Positions 18,101 to 25,674 of a stretch of DNA of 64,000 bases are shown piece after piece; position 1 is the first letter of the stretch, and every line of letters starts with the position of its first letter. A program made the position numbers and the translations under genes. The stretch spans positions 2,218,539-2,282,538 of the forward strand of contig NZ_FXXA01000002.1 of the NCBI RefSeq assembly GCF_900184265.1. The letters are read 5' to 3'. Source of the DNA: Eggerthella timonensis (GTDB taxonomy: Bacteria; Actinomycetota; Coriobacteriia; Coriobacteriales; Eggerthellaceae). The notes under the pieces are model-generated. The model saw only the letters and a program-made list of their open reading frames with translations, was not told the origin of the DNA and made no database searches.

Positions 18101-18464
18101 TGAGAACGTGGTATGGATGGAGCGCTTCTGGAATCCCGAGTGCTTCGATTCCTCCCAGGAGACGAAGAGCGGCGGATGGCGCGAGTGCAACGTGAACATC
18201 CTGACCAAGAACACCGCGCCGTTCAACGAGTGCTACGGCTCGTACACCAACCGCGGATTCTGCGTCAAGGTTGAGAAGGCGGAGAGGCCGCCCCGGGTGT
18301 GGGTGGAGCCGCAGGAGTTCGAGCCGTTGATGTACACGCGCAAGAACCAGTACGTCGACGCGAACCCGTTCGAGGAGACGCTGAAGGATCCTTCGGCCAG
18401 CTGGACCCCGGTCGTCACGTTCGACGAGGCGCACACGTTCGCCAACGAGACATTCGAGAAGTAG
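15129..18464 (+). CDS. TAT-exported bis-MGD molybdopterin oxidoreductase, catalytic subunit
   Basis: The 1111-residue protein starts with a TAT signal (LTRRSFVKAASLAG, cleavage near YAA at about 40). A [4Fe-4S] site CX2CX3CX27C follows at Cys54, Cys57, Cys61 and Cys89. The rest is a DMSO-reductase-family molybdopterin fold. The segment EPGCAQCYLPRYSVALFMYG (about residue 180) is where the metal ligand is expected; I cannot say whether a Cys is the ligand. It is longer than DmsA or NapA and closer in size to the large anaerobic enzymes of Eggerthella, including catechol dehydroxylases. That comparison is from memory of the family; the substrate is unknown. AGGAGGA precedes the ATG at 15129. 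Confidence 0.92.
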   Translation: MSESLTRRSFVKAASLAGAAAALGTGYGGKLQKTDKAYAADASAGQRKTYVTTCRGCIQACPARVYVENGIVVKIEGHPYAPTSMGSLCMKGLNQINNVYSPRRVLYPLKRSGPRGAEEMAWERISWDEAIDLAATKIAEAIEKYGTYSFFTSVGGGGSYAMRQAITMSHSLGSPTVFEPGCAQCYLPRYSVALFMYGGMDQSIADAAAQEPFKGIAKRWYQKYGVWDQIDDENKKGYADEIDTKMIVLWGAQPSVSQTAQSGRGMAELREAGCKTVVVDPNMSPDAVKADVWLRVRPGADGALALSWWNYIIEHELYNEEFVKQWTNLPFIINEDTKLPYRATDIWPDFEQSTPADTPAYVCFDANAGKLAPFEYQDDSVDPEIFWSGSIEELGGVAARSAGQIYKEAASVWTLEKTEKVTWVPAAENEKAILLYAEPLKEGKCGGICHGVSSDMEQIAHQLPVGLCGLDAIMGYVNKPGCTLTQNSRPKTDENGRVARPTTIFQYRNVDIVHDCGVGYIVGNSPEENAARLEGFKPDPDGFPNPRTAELLYLTNQLRLDRLGMKNHKGLYHWEHSHIPSVLEAIRTGEPYKPRVWFDMSGNKLAMLGNAASWYDVFPEIDYCICQHPMITSFQAEVADLIFPIEEWLEVTSHDGRDITTEGEIKDPSPDTTDTGQLNFKFGMFPILHLGETVSCFVPPKKVTGKVAEILNAKLEAGQDIVLGAVGQATGRTYMEEPTTAVDGFLSTSKGASYLHDIDRSKFNLRFPLPPGVMFGEESDERIQQSFAERFGAPSMEALHGEPEKYQTPVAGEGGGKLWPDGTHHWWSPQEEFWVYDQHEMTAVDGLKAGFGTESRKFEVYAQMLVQLAKTGFPCCYPRAQVDVDPSIGQGDYEGTYAPICQHIEPAESPLEGTEGYDPEYPLSLTSGRVYYTHHGTQRQAPYMREIWPAPDLRMNSKTAERYGLAHMDWVKATSRRGSTHARVYITDGMHENVVWMERFWNPECFDSSQETKSGGWRECNVNILTKNTAPFNECYGSYTNRGFCVKVEKAERPPRVWVEPQEFEPLMYTRKNQYVDANPFEETLKDPSASWTPVVTFDEAHTFANETFEK

Positions 18465-18476
18465 GAGGGATCCATC

Positions 18477-19112
18477 ATGGCGAGAAGAACCTTGGTGATC
18501 GACTTGAACCGCTGCTCAGGCTGCGATTCATGCACGGTGGCCTGCAAATTCGAGAACAACATCCAGCTAGGGACCTTCTGGAACCGCGTGCTGGCCGTCG
18601 GCCCCACGGGGGAGTACCCCGACATCGAGATGTACTGGCTTCCCATGCAGTGCCAGCAGTGCGAGAACTCGCCCTGCGTGAGCGTGTGCCCCACGGGCGC
18701 GTCGTACCGCGACCCCAACAACAACGTGGTGCTGGTGGACAAGGAGAAGTGCATCGGCTGCCAGTACTGCATGTACGCCTGCCCCTACGGCGTGCGGCAG
18801 TTCAACGAGTCTGCGGGCGTCGTGGAGAAGTGCACGCTGTGCAACCACCTGACGGCCAAGTCCGACGGCGTGGAGAACATCAACGACAGCTTCGACGAGG
18901 AGCATGCGGTGCCGCCGTGCGTGCATAACTGCTGCTGCGGCGCGCGCTACTACGGCGATCTGGACGATCCGGATTCGGCGGCTTCGAAGGCCATCGCGGC
19001 CGCCGGCGGCGAGGGCTCGGAGAACGTGCACGCGCTGAGCGATCCGTCGGGCGCGAAGCCCACGGTGCGCTACATCCTGAACCCCTCCGTGGCCCAGTGG
19101 AAGGAGCTGTGA
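18477..19112 (+). CDS. four-cluster ferredoxin-like electron-transfer subunit (DmsB type)
   Basis: The 211-residue protein has Cys motifs for four [4Fe-4S] clusters: CSGCDSCTVACKFEN, CQQCENSPCVSVCPTGA, CIGCQYCMYACPYG and CTLC with later PPCVHNCC. This is the DmsB/PhsB/NrfC build that passes electrons between a membrane anchor and the catalytic subunit. It has no signal of its own and would be co-exported with the TAT subunit. It begins 12 bp after the catalytic gene behind GGAGGGAT. Confidence 0.95.
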   Translation: MARRTLVIDLNRCSGCDSCTVACKFENNIQLGTFWNRVLAVGPTGEYPDIEMYWLPMQCQQCENSPCVSVCPTGASYRDPNNNVVLVDKEKCIGCQYCMYACPYGVRQFNESAGVVEKCTLCNHLTAKSDGVENINDSFDEEHAVPPCVHNCCCGARYYGDLDDPDSAASKAIAAAGGEGSENVHALSDPSGAKPTVRYILNPSVAQWKEL

Positions 19113-19116
19113 GATC

Positions 19117-19968
19117 ATGGAAATCGGAATCCAATGGCCCTTGGTGCTGTTCACGGTTATTTCGGGCGCGGGCTACGGCGTCTTGGCCGCCACCGGCGCA
19201 GCGCGGCTGGCGGGCAAACAGGGGGCGGCGACGTGCAAGGTGGCTCTCGTGGTCGCGATGGCGCTTCTGGGTGTCGGCGGGTTGATGAGCGTGTTCCATC
19301 TTGCGCACCCGGAGCGCTTCATGGCCGCCATCGCGAACCTGCTGTCGTTCTCCGGGATCGCTCTGGAGCTCATCGGCCTGGCGCTCGGTTTTGCCGCCGC
19401 GGCCTTGTTCCTGGTGTTCGCCTCGACGGGCAACCTCGCCGGCGAGAAGACGCTCGCCGCATGCTCGGTTGCCATCGGGGCGGTGGCAGCGTTTCTGCAA
19501 GGTTGGGCGTACTTCGAGGTCGCTGCCCAGGCGGGTTGGAGCACCCCCGCTTTGCCGGCGAGCTACCTGTTCACGTCGCTTGCGGCCGGCGTGCTGGTGT
19601 ACGCAGCGATCGCCGCTGCCAAAAAGGAGGATGCGGCGGCGCTCAAGCTGACGGGGACGATCGCTGCGACGCTCGCCGCCCTGGCCGTGGTCGCGGTTGC
19701 GGCCTACGCGGCAGCTTTGGGAGGCGCGGGCCTGCTGGAGGGCGCGGCGACGGCGTTCGTCGTGCTGGCGGCCGTCCTCGAGCTGGCGACCCTCGGCTTG
19801 GCAGCGTGGTTCGCCTTCAAGGCACCCGCTCTGACGATCGCGCTCGCCGGCGTTTTGGTCGGCGTCGGCGGATCGATCGCGCTGCGCGTGCTCATGTGGC
19901 TGGTCGCGTCGTACCAGTACAGCTTCATCTGGGACGCGGCGGCAAACCGCGGGTTGTATCTGTTCTAA
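19117..19968 (+). CDS. DmsC-like membrane anchor subunit
   Basis: The 283-residue protein is almost entirely hydrophobic with about eight membrane helices. It starts MEIGIQWPLVLFTVISGAGY and has VFHLAHPERFMAAIANLLSF, the His-containing segment typical of DmsC. It ends with a helix carrying ALRVLMWLVASYQYS. DmsC subunits oxidise menaquinol and anchor the exported complex. It starts 4 bp after the Fe-S gene. Together these three genes make a complete DMSO-reductase-type enzyme. Confidence 0.9.
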   Translation: MEIGIQWPLVLFTVISGAGYGVLAATGAARLAGKQGAATCKVALVVAMALLGVGGLMSVFHLAHPERFMAAIANLLSFSGIALELIGLALGFAAAALFLVFASTGNLAGEKTLAACSVAIGAVAAFLQGWAYFEVAAQAGWSTPALPASYLFTSLAAGVLVYAAIAAAKKEDAAALKLTGTIAATLAALAVVAVAAYAAALGGAGLLEGAATAFVVLAAVLELATLGLAAWFAFKAPALTIALAGVLVGVGGSIALRVLMWLVASYQYSFIWDAAANRGLYLF

Positions 19969-19999
19969 ACCGTTCTAAACGAGGAGAGGCGGGGTTCCC

Positions 20000-20707
20000 A
20001 TGTCGGACAATGCTTTTGCGGAAGAAGCCGTGAACAGAGACGTCGCGGTCAAGAAGGAGCAGGGCAAGATGACCTTTGACGAGAAAGTGGCCGACCTGAT
20101 GCGGTTCGTGCAGTTCGAGCCGCTTATCAGGGAGATCGATTACAAGGTGCTGGCGTACTGCTTCGAACGCAGGGGCTTGTCCGACATCGAGGAGCATATC
20201 GCAGGGCTCCCCGAGTTCAAGTCGGCGACGCGCGACCAGTACTCGCTCATCACCGAGCTGGTGCGCCACCACGGCCTGGCGTTCTACGAGCTTGACGTAT
20301 CGGGGTGCGTGGTGACCGAGGAGGACAAGGCGGGCCTGACCGAGAACGAGGTGGACGACCTGGTGGCGGGCTTCGCCTACCGAACCACCGACGTCGGACG
20401 CGAGGTCGCGGCCCGCTTGGATCCTCGTCGACGCCTGGCGGAGCTGCTCGAAGCCGCGCCTCGCCGCCGCGACGCGTACCTGGCGCTCTTGGAGTTCGTG
20501 CGGGAGAAGCGCTCGTTCGCCGAGATCGACTCGTTCATGCGCGCCTGCGGTGTGGCCGAGCTGAGCCGCGCTGCTGGCGACGGGGGCGTGCAGCCTTCCG
20601 TGTTCGTGGACAAGCTCGAGCGGGCGGGTGCCATCTCCTACGACGGGGGCTGGCAGGCGACGGATGCGGCGCTGGAGGCTTTGGAGGGCCGCCCGGGCCG
20701 CGCGTAG
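20000..20707 (+). CDS. uncharacterised protein with a C-terminal winged-helix-like segment
   Basis: I do not recognise this 235-residue soluble protein. The middle is helical and acidic. The C-terminal 70 residues (SFAEIDSFMRACGVAELSRA, then PSVFVDKLERAGAISYDGGW) look like a winged helix but this is weak. It has no signal or membrane helix. GAGGAGAGGCGGGG precedes the ATG. It sits between the anchor and the TorD chaperone, so a role in assembling or regulating the molybdoenzyme is a reasonable guess. Confidence 0.8.
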   Translation: MSDNAFAEEAVNRDVAVKKEQGKMTFDEKVADLMRFVQFEPLIREIDYKVLAYCFERRGLSDIEEHIAGLPEFKSATRDQYSLITELVRHHGLAFYELDVSGCVVTEEDKAGLTENEVDDLVAGFAYRTTDVGREVAARLDPRRRLAELLEAAPRRRDAYLALLEFVREKRSFAEIDSFMRACGVAELSRAAGDGGVQPSVFVDKLERAGAISYDGGWQATDAALEALEGRPGRA

Positions 20708-20731
20708 GGAAGAAGAGAGGACGGTTGAACC

Positions 20732-21433
20732 ATGCAAAACGAGAAAACCGGCGCCCACGCCTTCGACGAGGCATGCGGCGTGCTTGAAGAGCGGTCGGCG
20801 TTCTACCTGATGCTGGCTGGTCTGTACTACCGGCCGCTCACGCAGGAGCAGATCGACCGCATGGCCGGGCAGGACTTCTCGGCATACGCTACGGGCGAGG
20901 AGCTGTTGGACGAGGGCTTCGACGATATCCGTCGGGCGCTGCGCAAGCGTCACACGGGCACGCGGTCGATCTTGGCCACGGAATGGACGAGCACCTTCGG
21001 CGGCGCCGAGGCGTACAAGGGCCGCTACTGCGTGCCCGAGGCGTCGCTGTTCCTGGACAAGTCCGGGCTCACGTACGGCCCGGCCCGCAACGAGGTCAGC
21101 CGCGTCTACCGTGAGCAATGCCTGCGACTGGAAGACGGCGCCGGCATGGCCGAGAGCCACCTGACCTTCGAGCTGGAATTCCTGTCGGTCCTGTCGGACG
21201 CGACGGCAGAACATCTCCGCGCAGGCGAGGTTGACGAGGCCGTGCGCCTGATCGACCTGTCCCGGCAGTTCGTCGAGGAACACGTCCTGACCTGGTTCCC
21301 GCAATTGCAGGAACTTGCGTTGGCCATGCTCAAGACCCGATTCTACAAAGGCGTCATGAAGATCACGAAGGGCTACCTCGAGCTCGACCTGCGAACGCTG
21401 GACGAGCTCGAGGCCGAGGTGCAAAGATCATGA
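20732..21433 (+). CDS. TorD/DmsD-family molybdoenzyme chaperone
   Basis: This 233-residue all-helical protein has the family pattern RSAFYLMLAGLYYRPLTQEQ at the N-terminus. It also has WTSTFGG, CVPEASLFLDKSGLTYGPAR and EQCLRLEDGAGMAESHLTFE. The last two correspond to the Y-P-x-S-x-Y-L and E-P-D-H region of TorD-like chaperones in altered form. Such chaperones bind the TAT leader and insert the molybdenum cofactor before export. It overlaps the next gene by ATGA, which fits coupled expression with the operon. Confidence 0.88.
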   Translation: MQNEKTGAHAFDEACGVLEERSAFYLMLAGLYYRPLTQEQIDRMAGQDFSAYATGEELLDEGFDDIRRALRKRHTGTRSILATEWTSTFGGAEAYKGRYCVPEASLFLDKSGLTYGPARNEVSRVYREQCLRLEDGAGMAESHLTFELEFLSVLSDATAEHLRAGEVDEAVRLIDLSRQFVEEHVLTWFPQLQELALAMLKTRFYKGVMKITKGYLELDLRTLDELEAEVQRS

Positions 21434-22212
21434 ACGCGCCGCTCATGACGCGCCGCTCGCTCGTCGTGGGCGGCGTGGGCGCCGCCCTGCTTCTGGGCCT
21501 GGGAGGCGCGTCGCGCTACGCCTGGGCGACCGACAGGCAGCTCCTGCGTCCGCCCGGGGGCCAGGACGAGGATCGTTTCATCGGTTTGTGCGTACGCTGC
21601 GACCGATGCCGGCAAGCGTGCCCGATGCACGCTATCGAGAGCGCCGGCGTGGAAGACGGGCTGATCGACGTTCGAACGCCCAAGCTGAACTTCCGGACGA
21701 GCGCGCTCGGGCGCACGATCGGCACCACCGAGTACCACGAGGCCGGGTCCGGCTACTGCAACTTCTGCGACCCCGAAGGCGCAGGAGGGAAGACGAAGAA
21801 GTGCATCGCCTGCTGCCCGACCGGCGCGCTCCAGGAGTTCGACGAATTCAGCGACAAGATCGGCGTCGCGGTGATCGACCCGGTGTACTGCATCAACTTC
21901 CCCCAGATGGGGCAGACGCCCACCGGGTGCCGCCTGTGCGTGGACGCGTGCCCCTACGAGGCGGTCGCCATGAACGACCAACAGCGCCCCGAGGTGGTTG
22001 CGGACAAGTGCAACGGATGCGGCAAGTGCGAGGCAGTGTGTCCGAGCGCGTCGTACCGGCAGGTTATCGACGTGAGCACGTTGCAAGAGCGTGCGAACGA
22101 CGGCAACGAGGACTACGCGCGCTCCCTTGCGTACTGTCGGCGTACGGGCAACGTCCCGCGCGGCATCAACGTCGTCGATCGGGCCGAAAGCGTCGAAGGG
22201 CGGGCATTATGA
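21430..22212 (+). CDS. NapG-like ferredoxin-type protein
   Basis: The 260-residue protein begins with an Arg-Arg signal (TRRSLVVGGVGAALLLGLG). Four [4Fe-4S] motifs follow: CVRCDRCRQACP, CNFC with CIACCP, CRLCVDACP and CNGCGKCEAVCP. This matches NapG/MauM. With NapH it forms a quinol dehydrogenase feeding periplasmic reductases. It overlaps both neighbours by ATGA. Confidence 0.92.
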   Translation: MNAPLMTRRSLVVGGVGAALLLGLGGASRYAWATDRQLLRPPGGQDEDRFIGLCVRCDRCRQACPMHAIESAGVEDGLIDVRTPKLNFRTSALGRTIGTTEYHEAGSGYCNFCDPEGAGGKTKKCIACCPTGALQEFDEFSDKIGVAVIDPVYCINFPQMGQTPTGCRLCVDACPYEAVAMNDQQRPEVVADKCNGCGKCEAVCPSASYRQVIDVSTLQERANDGNEDYARSLAYCRRTGNVPRGINVVDRAESVEGRAL

Positions 22213-23171
22213 AAACCGATTCGATTCCGCTCGACGAGGTCGAAGGCGTTTCTGCCGCCCCATCCGCTGTCGATTCCCCCTCAGCCGCCGACGAAGCCGT
22301 GCGGCCGATCGAGAAGCCACGTGCGCGCCGGATCGTCGTGGCTGCGGCGTTCGCCGTCGTGTGCGCCGGCATCGTGCTCAACCTCGGCACCGGGACCCTC
22401 TCATCGTTCGGGTGGGAATCGATAGCGTCCATATGCCCGCTGGGAGCCATTGAAACCATGGTGGCGAGCAAGCTGCTCGTTCCTCGCGCGCTGGTGTTCT
22501 TGGCGGTGGCAGCCGTGGTCGCGATCGCGTTGGGGAAGGTTTTCTGCTCGTGGGCGTGCCCGGTGCCCGGCGTGAAGTCGGTCGTCGACAGCGTTCGCGG
22601 CAAGACGGCCCGCATTGCGACGCGCAAGGGCGTCTCCGACGGAGAGCCGACGTCGATCCACGTGGAGGGCGGCGCGTCGTGCCCCTCGTGTTCCTCGTGC
22701 GTTTCGCGGGCGCGGTTCGACTCTCGGCACCTCGTATTGGGGGGAACCCTGCTCAGCGCCGCGGTGTTCGGCTTCCCGGTGTTCTGCCTCGTGTGCCCTA
22801 TCGGTCTGACGTTCGCCACCGTCGTGGCGTTCGTGCAGCTGTTCGGGATGCAGACGCTGTCCTGGGGATTGCTCTTGTTTCCGCTCATCCTCGTTCTGGA
22901 GCTGACGGTATTGCGCAAGTGGTGCTCGCGCTTTTGCCCGCTGGGGGCCCTGATGTCGCTGCTCAGCTTGCCGAATCGCTGGCTGCGCCCCAAAGTCGAC
23001 GAATCCCGGTGCCTGCGCGGCAAGGGCGTGGACTGCCAGGTCTGCACGGGCGTGTGCCCGGAGGAGCTCGATCCGCACGTTGCGGAAGGGATGCACGACT
23101 GCTCGAAATGCGGCGATTGCGCGGCGAACTGTCCTGCGAAAGCCATCAGCTTCCCCGCTCGCCGAGCCTGA
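22209..23171 (+). CDS. NapH-like membrane quinol dehydrogenase
   Basis: The 320-residue protein has about 55 cytoplasmic residues, then membrane helices at about 42-60, 85-105, 175-195, 205-230. Conserved CSWACPVPG and CSRFCPLGA motifs of the NapH/NosR/CcoG family are present. A C-terminal pair of ferredoxin sites follows (CQVCTGVCPEELDP and CSKCGDCAANCPAKAISFP). The start at 22209 overlaps the napG-like stop; the longer frame to 21588 lies inside that gene. It is the last gene of the operon before a strong terminator. Having both this module and a DmsC anchor is unusual. Confidence 0.92.
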   Translation: MKTDSIPLDEVEGVSAAPSAVDSPSAADEAVRPIEKPRARRIVVAAAFAVVCAGIVLNLGTGTLSSFGWESIASICPLGAIETMVASKLLVPRALVFLAVAAVVAIALGKVFCSWACPVPGVKSVVDSVRGKTARIATRKGVSDGEPTSIHVEGGASCPSCSSCVSRARFDSRHLVLGGTLLSAAVFGFPVFCLVCPIGLTFATVVAFVQLFGMQTLSWGLLLFPLILVLELTVLRKWCSRFCPLGALMSLLSLPNRWLRPKVDESRCLRGKGVDCQVCTGVCPEELDPHVAEGMHDCSKCGDCAANCPAKAISFPARRA

Positions 23172-23194
23172 CGTCGGCTTGAAGCGGCATCCCG

Positions 23195-23231
23195 CCCCTG
23201 CGCTGCCGCAAGCGCGGGGGCTTCTTTTTTC
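23195..23231 (+). terminator. intrinsic terminator of the molybdoenzyme operon
   Basis: CCCCTGCGCT pairs with AGCGCGGGGG around a short loop and is followed by CTTCTTTTTT. It lies 24 bp after the napH-like stop. This is the clearest Rho-independent terminator in the window. Confidence 0.85.
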
Positions 23232-23307
23232 GCACTGCTTCGTGCAGGCCCTCGCTTTCTCGCATACGGCCGTGAATTCCTGCAGCCTTTGCCGAATATT
23301 TCGCACG

Positions 23308-23320
23308 GACGCGCTATCAT
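23308..23320 (+). promoter_or_regulatory. conserved promoter block of the first signal peptidase gene
   Basis: GACGCGCTATCAT (23308-23320) recurs exactly upstream of the second signal peptidase gene at 24026-24038. TATCAT is the likely -10. Downstream, CGCTTCGAAAGGATAG, carrying the ribosome site, is also shared. No clear -35 at standard distance was found. Confidence 0.5.
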
Positions 23321-23376
23321 GTATATCCGCGTCCCATTCGGACGCCACGTCCGCTTCGAAAGGATAGGCAGATTTC

Positions 23377-23943
23377 ATGAACTCCGGAGAGCACGCCGCC
23401 GTCCAGGAGCCCGGCCTGCTGCGCCGCTTCCTCAACCTGCTCGTGTGGCTGGGCTTCGTCGCGCTGATGTCGTACCTGACGTTCGCCTACGTGGGGCACG
23501 CCTACGCGGTTCCCTCCGGTTCCATGGAGCAGACCATCATGACGGGCGATCGCGTGCTGGCGGAGAAGGTGAGCTACCGCTTCCGCGACCCCGAGCCGGG
23601 CGACATCGTGATGTTCCAGGATCCCGAGATACCGGGGCGGCTCCTCCTCAAGCGCTGCATCGCCGTGGGCGGGCAGACGGTGGACATCAACGACGAGGAC
23701 GGCCTCGTGTACGTGGACGGCGCGGCGGTGTCCGAGCCCTACACGGGCGGCCTCCCCACGTATTCGCTGGCCAACGGCGTCTCCTACCCCTACACGGTGC
23801 CCGAAGGCATGATGTGGATGATGGGCGACAACCGCACGAACTCGCAGGACTCGCGCTATTTCGGCGCCGTGCCCGCCTCGTCCGCCGAGGCTCGCAGCGT
23901 GGCCGTCCTTTGGCCCTTGGACGACCTCGGCCTCCTGGAGTAG
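23377..23943 (+). CDS. lepB: signal peptidase I (first tandem copy)
   Basis: The 188-residue type I signal peptidase has one N-terminal membrane helix (about 18-40). The catalytic Ser49 lies in VPSGSMEQTI and the general base Lys92 in LLLKRCIAVGG. The family box MMGDNRTNSQDSRYFG follows. It removes signal peptides on the outer face of the membrane. AAAGGATAG precedes the ATG by about 9 nt. The next gene is a close paralogue including its upstream region, so this is a tandem duplication. Confidence 0.96.
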   Translation: MNSGEHAAVQEPGLLRRFLNLLVWLGFVALMSYLTFAYVGHAYAVPSGSMEQTIMTGDRVLAEKVSYRFRDPEPGDIVMFQDPEIPGRLLLKRCIAVGGQTVDINDEDGLVYVDGAAVSEPYTGGLPTYSLANGVSYPYTVPEGMMWMMGDNRTNSQDSRYFGAVPASSAEARSVAVLWPLDDLGLLE

Positions 23944-24025
23944 CCGCGTTCGGCCGATTTGAAGGTTTCGCCCGATGATCGGGAATTTCTGCAAACTTTG
24001 TCGAACGCGCCGAACGTATTGTGCA

Positions 24026-24038
24026 GACGCGCTATCAT
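24026..24038 (+). promoter_or_regulatory. conserved promoter block of the second signal peptidase gene
   Basis: This is an exact copy of the 13-bp block GACGCGCTATCAT found at 23308-23320, here about 60 bp ahead of the second copy's ATG. It shows that the duplication included the promoter and that both copies can be transcribed independently. Confidence 0.5.
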
Positions 24039-24097
24039 ATACGCTCGCGACCTCATCCGGGCGCCGCGCGCCCGCTTCGAAAGGATAGACAGACTAC

Positions 24098-24664
24098 ATG
24101 GATTCCGGACAGCACGCCGACCGCCAGAGCCCGGGCATACTCAGAACCTTCGTCAGCCTGCTGGTCATGGTGGCCTTCGTATTCGGGCTGTCGTGGGTGC
24201 TGCGCACGTACGTGTTCCAGGCCTACGAGATCCCCTCGGGCTCCATGGAGGAGACCATCATGGTGGGGGACATGGTGTTCTCCGAGAAGGTGAGCTACTA
24301 CTTCCGCGACCCCGAGCCCGGCGACATCGTCACGTTCCAGGATCCCGAGATCCCCGGACGCGTGCTCATCAAGCGCTGCATCGCCGTGGGCGGGCAGACG
24401 GTGGACATCAACGACGAGGACGGCCTCGTGTACGTGGACGGCGTGGCGCTGTCCGAGCCCTACACCGACGGGAAGCCCAGCTACACGCTGGCCAGCGACG
24501 TCTCCTACCCGTACACGGTGCCCGAGGGGTACCTGTGGATGATGGGCGACAACCGCACGAACTCCCAAGACTCGCGATTCTTCGGCGCCATACCCGTCTC
24601 CTCGGTGACGGGCAGGGGGGCGCTCGTGTACTGGCCGCTCAACGATTTCAGCCTGCTCGACTAG
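24098..24664 (+). CDS. lepB: signal peptidase I (second tandem copy)
   Basis: Also 188 residues, colinear with the first copy. Catalytic Ser49 (IPSGSMEETI) and Lys92 (RVLIKRCIAVGG) are conserved, and the stretch from EKVSY to VDGVALSEPYT is nearly identical. The N-terminal 45 residues and the -3/-1 pocket side chains differ more (RTYVFQAYE against FAYVGHAYA). Both copies look active. They may share substrates or have split preference. Confidence 0.96.
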   Translation: MDSGQHADRQSPGILRTFVSLLVMVAFVFGLSWVLRTYVFQAYEIPSGSMEETIMVGDMVFSEKVSYYFRDPEPGDIVTFQDPEIPGRVLIKRCIAVGGQTVDINDEDGLVYVDGVALSEPYTDGKPSYTLASDVSYPYTVPEGYLWMMGDNRTNSQDSRFFGAIPVSSVTGRGALVYWPLNDFSLLD

Positions 24665-24708
24665 CGCGCTAGCCGAGGGGTACGGGTTTGATCGAGACAA
24701 GGAGAACC

Positions 24709-25674
24709 ATGTCAACCGAACATGCATCCGCAGCCGCGGACGAGGGGGCCGCAAGCCAGCTCCCGCCGACGTTCCAGGACGTCATCATGAACCTCCAGCG
24801 CTACTGGGGCGATCAGGGGTGCGTCGTGCTGCAGCCCTACGACAACGAGGTGGGCGCCGGCACGAACGCCCCGGCCACCACGCTGCGCTCGCTGGGCCCC
24901 GACACGTGGCGCACCTGCTACGTGCAGGGCAGCCGCCGCCCGACGGACGGCCGCTACGGCGAGAACCCGAACCGCACCCAGCACTACTTCCAGTTCCAGG
25001 TGCTCATGAAGCCCTCGCCCGATAACATCCAGGAGCTGTACCTGGGCTCCCTGCGCGCCATCGGCATCGACGTGGACGCGCACGACGTGCGCTTCGTCGA
25101 GGACGACTGGGAGAGCCCGACGCTCGGCGCGTGGGGCCTCGGCTGGGAAGTGTGGATCGACGGCATGGAGGTGACGCAGTTCACCTACTTCCAGCAGGTG
25201 GGCGGCTTCGAGTGCAATCCCGTGCCCGTGGAGATCGCCTACGGCCTCGAGCGCCTGACGATGTACATCCAGGGCGTCGACAGCATGTTCGACATCGTGT
25301 GGAGCCGCGGCGCCGACGGCGTGAACTTCACCTACGGCGACGTGTACCTCGAGAACGAGCGCCAGTACTCGCGCTACAACTTCGAGGTGGCCGACACTGA
25401 CTTCCTGTTCCAGGAGTTCAACGACCGCGAGGCCGAGTGCCTGCGCACGCTGGAGGCCAACCTGCCGCTTCCGGCCTACGACAGCGTGCTCAAGTGCTGC
25501 CACGCGTTCAACCTGCTCGACGCGCGCGGCGTGATCTCGGCCACCGAGCGCATGGCCTACATCCTGCGCGTGCGCACCATCGCCAAGGCGGTGTGCGCCT
25601 CGTACATGGAGCACGTGGTAGGCATCAAGCCCGCCGAGGAAGACGAGGCGGGGAAGGAGGCCGGCCGTGAGTAA
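24709..25674 (+). CDS. glyQ: glycyl-tRNA synthetase alpha chain
   Basis: The 321-residue catalytic chain of the alpha2-beta2 glycyl-tRNA synthetase is nearly all recognisable. It includes [60 protein letters not shown] and [30 protein letters not shown] precedes the ATG. A 20-residue N-terminal extension ([17 protein letters not shown]) precedes the conserved core. It overlaps glyS by 8 bp. Confidence 0.98.
   Translation: MSTEHASAAADEGAASQLPPTFQDVIMNLQRYWGDQGCVVLQPYDNEVGAGTNAPATTLRSLGPDTWRTCYVQGSRRPTDGRYGENPNRTQHYFQFQVLMKPSPDNIQELYLGSLRAIGIDVDAHDVRFVEDDWESPTLGAWGLGWEVWIDGMEVTQFTYFQQVGGFECNPVPVEIAYGLERLTMYIQGVDSMFDIVWSRGADGVNFTYGDVYLENERQYSRYNFEVADTDFLFQEFNDREAECLRTLEANLPLPAYDSVLKCCHAFNLLDARGVISATERMAYILRVRTIAKAVCASYMEHVVGIKPAEEDEAGKEAGRE

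Noticed and set aside
24665-24708. T-box or other riboswitch upstream of glyQ
   Set aside because: The gap is only 44 bp, too short for a T-box leader.
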